Assembly: GCF_017161405.1 (NCBI RefSeq)
Contig: NZ_CP071051.1
Coordinates: forward strand, 2,542,001 to 2,606,000
Length of the DNA stretch: 64,000 nt
Direction: 5' to 3'
DNA from: Leucobacter sp. CX169
Lineage (GTDB): Bacteria; Actinomycetota; Actinomycetes; Actinomycetales; Microbacteriaceae
Of the stretch, positions 55,546-64,000 are shown one piece after another. A program made the translations under genes and the position numbers. Within the stretch, counting starts at the first letter, position 1. Each line of letters starts with the position of its first letter. The notes below the pieces were generated by a model. That model searched no databases. It was not told the origin of the DNA and saw only the letters and a list, made by a program, of their open reading frames with translations.

Positions 55546-56733
55546 TTAGTCAACTACCACCGTCGTTCGGTACTGCATATCCCCCTGCCCCACCAGATCC
55601 GGTGGCATGTTGATATCCCATTTGCTTACATACTTGTCGTGCACTTCCCCCGAAGGAGAAGCTACCGCGGCATCCAACTTGATGCGACTCGAGCCAAAGT
55701 TGACGCCCGGGATCGTGAATTCAACTCGGTGGCGACCCGCCTGCTCTGGAAGCGGTCCTGGGAGCACATTTGTATCCGCTCGATACGCTGAATGCCCCAG
55801 AGGAGTACTGAAGTTAATCCCGCACATCCACGGGCCAGCCTTGTGGATCTCTACTTCGACCCTCACCCGAAGAGTATCCCCTACATGCACCAGGGCAGAC
55901 AGCTGATCCCGGTCGAGATTCTCTACTGTCAGCGAAAGCACTTCAACTGGAGGCTGCGAAGCAGGTAGCTTGCCTGCCTTTTCAGCGCGCACTGCTTCGC
56001 GGAACTCGAAAGTATCCCGAAGCACGCGAATCGCGATGCCCACGTCACCGTCATGAACGGCCTTCCCCGAATCAAGGACTACGGCTCGATTACAGACACT
56101 CGCAATCTGATCCGCCGAATGGCTAACGAGAACGATTGTTCGCCCTTCGGCCTGGAATTCGCTAATTCTCGACAAACACTTCCGTTGGAATGGCTCGTCT
56201 CCGACGGCTAGAACTTCATCTACAAGTAGCACATCTGGGTCCACATGCACCGCGACCGCGAACGCGAGCCTCACGTACATTCCGGAACTGTAGAACTTCA
56301 CTTGGGTGTCGATGAAAGCCTCGAGTTCCGAGAAGGCGATAATCGAGTCGAGGTACCTATTGGTCTCGGCACGAGTGAGCCCGAGAATGGCCGCGTTGAG
56401 AAAGATGTTTTCTCGGCCGGTCAGATCCTGGTTGAAGCCCGCCCCGAGCTCAAGTAGCGCGGCTAGCCGCCCACGACGAAGCACCCGTCCACTCGTGGGC
56501 TCGAGAATTCCGCCGATGACTTTCAACAGTGTGCTCTTGCCCGAGCCGTTGTGACCGATCAGCCCAACCGTGTCTCCCATGCGAACCTCAGTGCTCACAG
56601 AATCAAGGGAGAGGAATTCTTCCTTCTTGGCCTGCGAGTTGGTCCGGAGGAGCCGCTCTTTGAGCGAACGGTCGTGCTGAATAAGAAAACGCTTTGTGAC
56701 GTTTTCAACCTTGATTGCAGTAGTTGGTTCCAA
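55546..56733 (-). CDS. wzt: Polysaccharide ABC transporter ATP-binding protein with Wzt C-terminal domain
   Basis: A 395-residue ATPase: Walker A GHNGSGKST near 67-75, signature YSSGMYVRLAFAVA, Walker B LLVDEVLAVGD and H-loop VSHSADQ. A C-terminal domain (about 250-395, with EILSLTVENL-type strands such as VEVLSLTVENLDRDQ) resembles the Wzt domain that recognises the non-reducing end of the finished polysaccharide. The TTG at 56733 has AGGAG nine bases upstream; it begins 4 bases after the wzm stop, so the pair is co-translated. A TTG at 56754 would overlap wzm. Confidence 0.92.
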   Translation of the reverse strand: MEPTTAIKVENVTKRFLIQHDRSLKERLLRTNSQAKKEEFLSLDSVSTEVRMGDTVGLIGHNGSGKSTLLKVIGGILEPTSGRVLRRGRLAALLELGAGFNQDLTGRENIFLNAAILGLTRAETNRYLDSIIAFSELEAFIDTQVKFYSSGMYVRLAFAVAVHVDPDVLLVDEVLAVGDEPFQRKCLSRISEFQAEGRTIVLVSHSADQIASVCNRAVVLDSGKAVHDGDVGIAIRVLRDTFEFREAVRAEKAGKLPASQPPVEVLSLTVENLDRDQLSALVHVGDTLRVRVEVEIHKAGPWMCGINFSTPLGHSAYRADTNVLPGPLPEQAGRHRVEFTIPGVNFGSSRIKLDAAVASPSGEVHDKYVSKWDINMPPDLVGQGDMQYRTTVVVD

Positions 56734-56737
56734 AATT

Positions 56738-57637
56738 TCACAGCTCCTGGGCAAAACTGCCCTGCATCTTGAGGAAATAGCGGTGGGTAAAGAACAACAA
56801 CACGCAGCTCACGAGCAACGTGATGAGCAAGTGCAGCACGAAGTCGCCATCCCACGTCTGTCCCGCTTCATAGCCCGCGCTCCAAAGAGCCTTCTGGAGC
56901 GCCAGAACTACGAGCGTGACCGGGTTTGACATGTACAAGTTCATCGCAAGGCCGCTGCCCAGGGCGCTCTGCACGAAGCTGAACGAGTACACGATCGGCG
57001 ACGCCCAGAACAGTACCGACAGCAAGACCTCCACGAGGTGCTGAACGTCTCGCAGCCGAACATTTACGGCGGCAAGAAAAAGGCCGATCGCGAGCGAAAA
57101 CACGATGAGGGTGAGGATTGCGAGTGGAATCAGCAGCAGATCCCAACTCCACCGCACGCTCCCGAACACTGCCACGGCGAGCAGGAGCACGGCGAGCTGG
57201 AACAGGAAGTTGAAGACCGAGGTGCCGACGGTGCTGAGTGGGAACAGCTCTCGTGGGAAGTACACCTTCTTCACGATGCCCGCGTTGTCCACTACCGAGG
57301 TGGTCATACTGTTGATTAGCTCCCCGAAAAGCGCCCACACGGTCAAGCCGATAAACACGAAAATCGCGAAGTCAGGGATGGCCCGGGCGACGCCCAGAAT
57401 CTGTCCGATGGCGAAATAGTAGATCAGTAGCTGGACCAGCGGCCGGGCAAAGCTCCACAGGACGCCAAGCTTGCTGTTCTTGTATCGCGTACGAATCGAA
57501 CTCGCGATCAGTTCAAACAGCAGTCCCCGAGCATTCCAGACATCTCGCCAGGAGCTCGCGACACCCGTGAAGAATCCGGCATGGTGCTCAAGCACCACGA
57601 TTTCACTGCGCCCCTGGCGCCTTCCCGCATCAGTCAT
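56738..57637 (-). CDS. wzm: Polysaccharide ABC transporter permease
   Basis: A 299-residue ABC-2 permease with six helices and the polysaccharide-export features FELIASSIRTRYKNSKLGVL near the N-terminus (cytoplasmic contact helix), SFARPLVQLLIYYFAIG and SPIVYSFSFVQSALG. It forms a channel with Wzt for undecaprenyl-linked glycan. It overlaps the GT2 gene upstream by 8 bases and lies directly before wzt. Confidence 0.93.
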   Translation of the reverse strand: MTDAGRRQGRSEIVVLEHHAGFFTGVASSWRDVWNARGLLFELIASSIRTRYKNSKLGVLWSFARPLVQLLIYYFAIGQILGVARAIPDFAIFVFIGLTVWALFGELINSMTTSVVDNAGIVKKVYFPRELFPLSTVGTSVFNFLFQLAVLLLAVAVFGSVRWSWDLLLIPLAILTLIVFSLAIGLFLAAVNVRLRDVQHLVEVLLSVLFWASPIVYSFSFVQSALGSGLAMNLYMSNPVTLVVLALQKALWSAGYEAGQTWDGDFVLHLLITLLVSCVLLFFTHRYFLKMQGSFAQEL

Positions 57638-58673
57638 TGGAATTATCGCTCACGTTTTTTACCCCCGCTTGCTTGCCGCGATTCGGAACTGCCTTTCTTC
57701 GGGCCTCGAGTGAGTGTGCCGAAGCGCCGCCCGAGTTCGAAAGTTCGGATACAGCGCCGAGGTTGTGGTACTTCCATTTGCGCAAGTGAAATGCTGGGTT
57801 CATCACCAACCAGTAGAGCTTGCGGCGCAGCCCAAAGGAGGAATCCTGCACGATCCGGAGCGAGTCCGCGAGGATACCCCGAACGGTCAGCTTCAGCCGC
57901 GTCTTTGCGCTCACAGGGGACACATCGCGCCCAATCTCTCGAAGCGCGACCGTCTCATCAAAGATGCGCGGGCCGTACTCAGCAAGGGTGAGGTCATTTG
58001 AATGCTCGACCGCGGCCCCCGGAGCATAGGCTTTGAGGTACCCCGCCTGGAGGAGATCCAGCCCGAACAGCTGATCCTCTGCGTACCTGACGTCTCGGTA
58101 AGGGATGGTATTCAGAAGAAACTCTCGCCGCGCAGCGGAGTTCACATCTGAGTAGAACGCCTTCGCCGCCTGGAGCCCCGCGTCTTCCTTGTCCGAATCG
58201 TGGAGCTCATATACGGTCGCTCCCAGGTCGCTGCCCAAGCCAGAAAAAACAGCGTTGATCTCATACTTGAGGAGCGGGAAGCAGTTGCTACGGGGAATCT
58301 GCTTTCCCATTACCGCGACGATTTTGGTCGAGTACGCGAACGGGGCAACCATTTCTGAGGCCCACTGAGGGTGCACAGGCACGGCGTCGTGTGTCAGATA
58401 CGCGATCACCTCGCCTGTCGCGAGCTGGGCTGCCAAGTTCCGGGTCCGCCCGTGCCCGAACTCGTCATTGGGGATTCGCACTAGCCTCGCCTCGTCGAAC
58501 TCGGCCACAATGTCTAAGGTGGCATCGGTTGAGCCCGAATCGATAACCAGAACGTCTATCGTGTGCGAGTATTCCTGCCGCCGCAACGATTCAAGAATCT
58601 GACGGAGATAGTCCTCCCCGTTGTAGGTCAAGATCGCCACCGTAAGCGTTGGCTGTGATAGATCTAGCGACAT
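57630..58673 (-). CDS. GT2 family glycosyltransferase (rhamnosyltransferase-like)
   Basis: A 347-residue GT-A enzyme: VAILTYNGEDYLRQILESL, VIDSGSTDATLDIV, GHGRTRNLAAQLATG and AYLTHDAVPVHPQWA (variant DxD). Its layout fits rhamnosyltransferases of the WbbL/RfbF type. It sits between wzm and the epimerase, overlapping each by 8-10 bases, and is therefore part of one operon (59596 down to 55546). Confidence 0.88.
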   Translation of the reverse strand: MSLDLSQPTLTVAILTYNGEDYLRQILESLRRQEYSHTIDVLVIDSGSTDATLDIVAEFDEARLVRIPNDEFGHGRTRNLAAQLATGEVIAYLTHDAVPVHPQWASEMVAPFAYSTKIVAVMGKQIPRSNCFPLLKYEINAVFSGLGSDLGATVYELHDSDKEDAGLQAAKAFYSDVNSAARREFLLNTIPYRDVRYAEDQLFGLDLLQAGYLKAYAPGAAVEHSNDLTLAEYGPRIFDETVALREIGRDVSPVSAKTRLKLTVRGILADSLRIVQDSSFGLRRKLYWLVMNPAFHLRKWKYHNLGAVSELSNSGGASAHSLEARRKAVPNRGKQAGVKNVSDNSND

Positions 58674-59596
58674 TGCGAGCGCACTTCCTGCCAGGTTTTG
58701 TCGACTCCGGTAGCGAAGTCGGTGAACTTGGGCGCCGAAAATTCTTCGATATACCGGTTGGTGTTGAGCGTGATTCGATCGACGAAAGTTGCAGGCTTGG
58801 GCGCTTCGACGACCTCAAAGTCGCGTCCCACGACTTCACGAATGGTGGCCAGCACTGAGGCGACGCTGCGGCCCTCGCCGCTGCCGAGGTTGTAGACGCT
58901 CGACAAGCTCCCCTGATGCACGACAGTCTCAATCATGTCGACCAGATCTTCGACGTAGATATAGTCCCGAACCATAGATCCGTCTCCCAGCTGGGTTACC
59001 GGCAAGCCGAGCGCAATCTGCCGCAAAACAATTGGGATCAAACCCTGCTTTCGATTGACGTGCTGGCGCGGCCCGAACGGATTCGAAATTCGAAACGTTG
59101 TGCTCTCGAGCGCATATTTTGTTCGAAAGTACCGAAGATAGTTTTCAATGGAGAGTTTCCCGATCGCATACGGAGAGATTGGAAGAGTTGGGTCGAGTTC
59201 CGAGTACGAGTCGCGCCCTGACTCGCCATAAATCGCGCCCCCGGTCGAGGCGAAGTACACGTGCTCGACTCCTGCTTCGACGGCAAGCCTCATGAGTTCG
59301 ATGCTCTGCGTGACGTTCGTCCGCAAGTCGAAGGACGGATCTCGCTCCGCGGTGGCCGGCGTCGAGGTCGAAAGAAAATGAAAGAGCAGCTGCTGCCCTT
59401 TGACCGCCTCACGCAAGTCGTCGGTGTTCAGGAAGTCTCCGCGAAGCTGCCTCGCCTCTTCGCGATAGAGGCGCGTCCCCGCGCTGAATCGATCGAACGC
59501 GGTCACCTCATGACCCGCCATCACCAGGCTATCGACGAGGTGCGAGCCGATGAATCCATTCGCGCCTACAACGACCGCCCGCTTATGCTCAGCCAA
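58664..59596 (-). CDS. NAD-dependent sugar epimerase/dehydratase
   Basis: A 310-residue extended SDR enzyme: Rossmann GANGFIGSHL (7-residue offset), catalytic Ser/Tyr/Lys in STGGAIYGES and SPYAIGKLSIENYL (YxxxK), and NPFGPRQ. These are UDP-glucose 4-epimerase-like signatures; the exact product (UDP-galactose, or a deoxysugar) is not determined. The TTG at 59596 overlaps the WsaF-like stop and gives (M)AEHKRAVVVGANG. The longer open frame is antisense-free but out of place. Confidence 0.9.
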   Translation of the reverse strand: MAEHKRAVVVGANGFIGSHLVDSLVMAGHEVTAFDRFSAGTRLYREEARQLRGDFLNTDDLREAVKGQQLLFHFLSTSTPATAERDPSFDLRTNVTQSIELMRLAVEAGVEHVYFASTGGAIYGESGRDSYSELDPTLPISPYAIGKLSIENYLRYFRTKYALESTTFRISNPFGPRQHVNRKQGLIPIVLRQIALGLPVTQLGDGSMVRDYIYVEDLVDMIETVVHQGSLSSVYNLGSGEGRSVASVLATIREVVGRDFEVVEAPKPATFVDRITLNTNRYIEEFSAPKFTDFATGVDKTWQEVRSQCR

Positions 59597-60815
59597 CGCG
59601 CATCGCCTTCTCGAGAGCGGAGAGGAACTGTTGCCCAGAATCGTTCCAGGTGTGCGTGGGTGCGCCTGCGGCCAGCGCCACCGGATCCTGTGCGCGCTCG
59701 AAAACCTCAAGCAGCCTGCGTGCCATCGCGTGAGGCGTCGGCGCAACGAACTCAATCCCCGGATGGTTCGAAACCAGCCTGTTGTTCGCTCCGTCATTCA
59801 CCACCGGCACCACACCCGCCGCAATAAGTTCCAGGGGCAGGAGGGACATGTTGGTGAGCGAGAGCACGAGACCCGCTCTGCAGCGGTTGTAGAGACCATT
59901 GAGATCGCTCAACGCCATCGCGCCATGGCTCTGATGAGGGAACGGAATGTCGAAGCTCGAGAGGTCCCAGCCGGCAAAATTGATTGTCACGTCAGGACGC
60001 ATACGCGAGAACTCCTGCAGCACGAGCAGGCCAAACTCGAACGCACGCCGCTCCGTGACTGGGCGTGCATAAAAGAAAAGTTCGTCTCGTTCTGCGGTGT
60101 TCGTTACCGAGTAGTTGTCGGGTTCCGCAGCAAAATCGAAGTGGTCACATTCCATCCCGTAGTCTTCACCGAGCTTCCCGGGAAGCCATCCGCCTGCCGT
60201 TATGCCGTGGAAGCCGAAGCGGTAGGTGTTCTCCGCAAGCATCGTCTGGGTTCCAACAGGATAAAAACTCGGCTCGAAATCTTGGACGAAATAAAATCGC
60301 TTCGCGACATGGGTGTCGTTAAACACGGGATATGCCGTTTCCCAACCAGTCGCAAAGATGGCGTCAACTGACTTGGCGACGCCACGCGTTTCGTCGTACG
60401 GTTCAATCGAAGCGGAGATTTCTGGATAGGCATCAGACTTTTCCAACATCCGTTTCGTTTCCTCGAGCGAAGGCCCATTATTCGAGGTCGAGTAGAGATA
60501 GATTTTGCAGCGATGTCCAGCCTGTTCCGCGAAGTGGATGAACCGGAAGATATTCTGGTGGCCCCCGCTCGCCCGCCCTGGGGGAGACATTATCCACGCA
60601 AGCTCGAACGGCCCTTCCGTTTTCTGGGAGGTGAATCTCTCAGTTGGCTCAGTCCAGTCCGCCGCAAGTACCTGATGCGGGCTGACCATCATCTTGCCGT
60701 CCGCGCCAATCGACAGCAACCGGTTGCTCATGAAGGTGAAGACCCGTGCCAAAGTGCGTCGAGGGCCCTCTTCTCTCAGGAAGTACATTCCGCGCTTCAG
60801 CTTGTTCATTGGCAC
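59589..60815 (-). CDS. WsaF-like rhamnosyltransferase (GT4-type)
   Basis: A 408-residue GT-B enzyme resembling WsaF, which adds rhamnose to S-layer glycans. N-terminal ELAWIMSPPGRASGGHQNIF (with the GG-H-N loop), then YFVQDFEPSFYPVG, and in the C-terminal half FAGWDLSSFDIPFP and GLVLSLTNMSLLPLELIAAG, the GT4 donor-binding signature with an E. dTDP-rhamnose is the expected donor, in keeping with rfbA and rfbB beside it. It is the first gene of the minus-strand operon that ends with wzt. Confidence 0.85.
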   Translation of the reverse strand: MPMNKLKRGMYFLREEGPRRTLARVFTFMSNRLLSIGADGKMMVSPHQVLAADWTEPTERFTSQKTEGPFELAWIMSPPGRASGGHQNIFRFIHFAEQAGHRCKIYLYSTSNNGPSLEETKRMLEKSDAYPEISASIEPYDETRGVAKSVDAIFATGWETAYPVFNDTHVAKRFYFVQDFEPSFYPVGTQTMLAENTYRFGFHGITAGGWLPGKLGEDYGMECDHFDFAAEPDNYSVTNTAERDELFFYARPVTERRAFEFGLLVLQEFSRMRPDVTINFAGWDLSSFDIPFPHQSHGAMALSDLNGLYNRCRAGLVLSLTNMSLLPLELIAAGVVPVVNDGANNRLVSNHPGIEFVAPTPHAMARRLLEVFERAQDPVALAAGAPTHTWNDSGQQFLSALEKAMRVG

Positions 60816-60901
60816 CTTCTGCAGCTCCAGCGAGCTAATCTACGATTCTTGAGGCCTGATCCGCATGGGAGCCGCCTCGTATCTCGAACGAACTGACGAT
60901 A

Positions 60902-61759
60902 TTACCTGAGCTGGCTGAGGTACTTCCCGTAGCCGCTCTTCTCCAATGGGGCGGCGAGCGACGCCAATTGCTCGCTACTGATCCACCCATTTCGCCAGGC
61001 AATCTCCTCGATACAACCGATCTTGAAGCCTTGGCGGTCCTCGATCACGCGCACGTACTCCGATGCCTGCATCATCGATTCAAAGGTTCCCGTGTCCAGC
61101 CACGCGGTACCCCGGTCGAGCGTCTGAACATTGAGTCGGCCCGAATTCAGGTATTCCTCGTTGACGCTCGAGATTTCGAGCTCTCCGCGGGCGCTGGGAA
61201 CGATTGACTTGGCAATGCTGACCACGTCGTTGTCATAGAAATAGAGTCCAGGAACCGCATAGTTGCTCTTGGGCTCGGCGGGCTTCTCCTCGATAGAAAT
61301 TGCACGCATCTGCTCGTCAAACTCCACCACACCGTACGCTGTCGGGTTTGACACGTGATAAGCGAATACCACCGCACCGTCGACCTCCGCATGGCTCTTG
61401 AGGCTGGTTCCGAGACCGGTGCCGTGAAAAATGTTATCCCCGAGCACCAACGCCACCCGATCAGAGCCGATGAAGTCTTCGCCGATGATGAAGGCCTGGG
61501 CCAACCCATCCGGTGACGGCTGCACGGCATACTCGATTGCCATGCCGAGCTGAGACCCATCCCCGAGAAGTGCTCGGAACTGTTCGTTGTACTCTGGGGT
61601 AGTGATGATGAGCACTTCCCGAATACCAGCCATCATGAGCGTCGACAACGGGTAATAGACCATTGGCTTGTCATAGATCGGCATGAGCTGCTTCGAAATG
61701 CCCTTGGTGATCGGCCAGAGCCGGGTACCGGAGCCGCCGGCCAGAATAATGCCCTTCAT
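60902..61759 (-). CDS. rfbA: Glucose-1-phosphate thymidylyltransferase
   Basis: A 285-residue RmlA/RfbA enzyme that makes dTDP-glucose, the first step to dTDP-rhamnose. It begins [20 protein letters not shown] (G-rich nucleotide loop) and contains [33 protein letters not shown] and [15 protein letters not shown]. The ATG at 61759 has AAAGGA seven bases upstream; the alternative GTG two codons earlier is less likely. It is divergent from the GT2-rfbB unit. Confidence 0.96.
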   Translation of the reverse strand: MKGIILAGGSGTRLWPITKGISKQLMPIYDKPMVYYPLSTLMMAGIREVLIITTPEYNEQFRALLGDGSQLGMAIEYAVQPSPDGLAQAFIIGEDFIGSDRVALVLGDNIFHGTGLGTSLKSHAEVDGAVVFAYHVSNPTAYGVVEFDEQMRAISIEEKPAEPKSNYAVPGLYFYDNDVVSIAKSIVPSARGELEISSVNEEYLNSGRLNVQTLDRGTAWLDTGTFESMMQASEYVRVIEDRQGFKIGCIEEIAWRNGWISSEQLASLAAPLEKSGYGKYLSQLR

Positions 61760-61844
61760 GAGCACGTCCTTTCAAAGTCTCAGCGTTCATCCTAACGAAC
61801 GTGGCCTGGACCAGCCCCGACGTCGCTGATTCCTGGAAAGTAGA

Positions 61845-63846
<2,002 letters not shown>

Positions 63847-63848
63847 GT

Positions 63849-64000
63849 ATGGTCGCGAAACCGCTCACGCTGCGCGAGACCACTATCCCTGGACTCGTAC
63901 TGCTTGACCTCCCCGTTCACGGTGACAACCGCGGGTGGTTCAAAGAGAACTGGCAGCGCGAGAAGATGGTCGCGCTCGGATTGCCCGATTTCGGGCCGGT
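63849..64000 (+). CDS. dTDP-4-dehydrorhamnose 3,5-epimerase-like (partial, possible RmlC-RmlD fusion)
   Basis: An ATG 2 bases after rfbB opens a frame that runs off the window: MVAKPLTLRETTIPGLVLLD, then HGDNRGWFKENWQREKM. This is the start of an RmlC cupin (RGWFKE). In Microbacteriaceae this gene is often fused to the RmlD reductase, but only the first 50 residues are visible here. It would complete dTDP-rhamnose synthesis with rfbA and rfbB. Confidence 0.85.
   Translation, partial: MVAKPLTLRETTIPGLVLLDLPVHGDNRGWFKENWQREKMVALGLPDFGP

Overview
The window is GC-rich chromosomal DNA from an actinobacterium, most likely a member of the Microbacteriaceae (a Leucobacter-like organism is my best guess, by inference). 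The evidence is the mtrA-mtrB-lpqB-comF-hpf-secA block, a WhiB regulator beside a giant GT2 membrane protein, DUF5719, DUF3499 and manA, strong third-position GC codon bias, and frequent GTG/TTG starts. I see no CRISPR array, prophage or plasmid functions.

Region 1 (1-25.2 kb) is core chromosome. It holds a partial DMT-type exporter, an AI-2E family permease, tRNA-Thr(UGU), a DsbA-like thioredoxin protein, SecA, an exported M1 metallopeptidase whose signal peptide is out of frame with its body, HPF, ComF, LpqB/MtrB/MtrA, an aquaporin, the metallopeptidase-like/DUF3499 pair, a damaged VOC gene, the envelope cluster DUF5719-GT2-WhiB, mannose-6-phosphate isomerase, an O-antigen-ligase-type membrane protein and a small unknown protein.

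Region 2 (25.2-31.6 kb) is an accessory metabolic unit. A CUT2-type ABC importer (permease, double ATPase, binding lipoprotein) is divergent from a zinc-dependent histone-deacetylase/acetylpolyamine-amidohydrolase family enzyme. An Lrp/AsnC regulator and a META-like lipoprotein follow.

Region 3 (31.6-49.1 kb) is a mosaic surface-glycan locus: a Gfo/Idh dehydrogenase, an LpxD-like acyltransferase, a deacetylase-like protein, three paralogous glycosyltransferase-like proteins around a GT4 enzyme, an acyltransferase-3 protein, three GT2 enzymes, an ABC flippase-like exporter, a DegT aminotransferase, a DUF2142 membrane protein, a DUF2304 protein and an LpxA-like acyltransferase. The dehydrogenase + aminotransferase + LpxA-like + LpxD-like set resembles the GnnA/GnnB/LpxA/LpxD chemistry that makes N-acylated 2,3-diamino sugars in Gram-negatives. 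It is the most interesting feature of the window.

Region 4 (49.1-55.5 kb) is a scar zone. A defective IS3-type element with a duplicated left end, a truncated gene, a secreted LGFP-repeat protein encoded by almost identical 156-bp repeats, a second DUF2142 paralogue that is visibly A/T-richer, and a decayed IS3-type transposase lie side by side. This looks horizontally acquired.

Region 5 (55.5-64 kb) is a conventional ABC-dependent rhamnose-containing polysaccharide locus: Wzt, Wzm, GT2, a sugar epimerase, a WsaF-like transferase, RfbA, a WbbL-like rhamnosyltransferase, RfbB, and the start of an RfbC-type gene running off the end.
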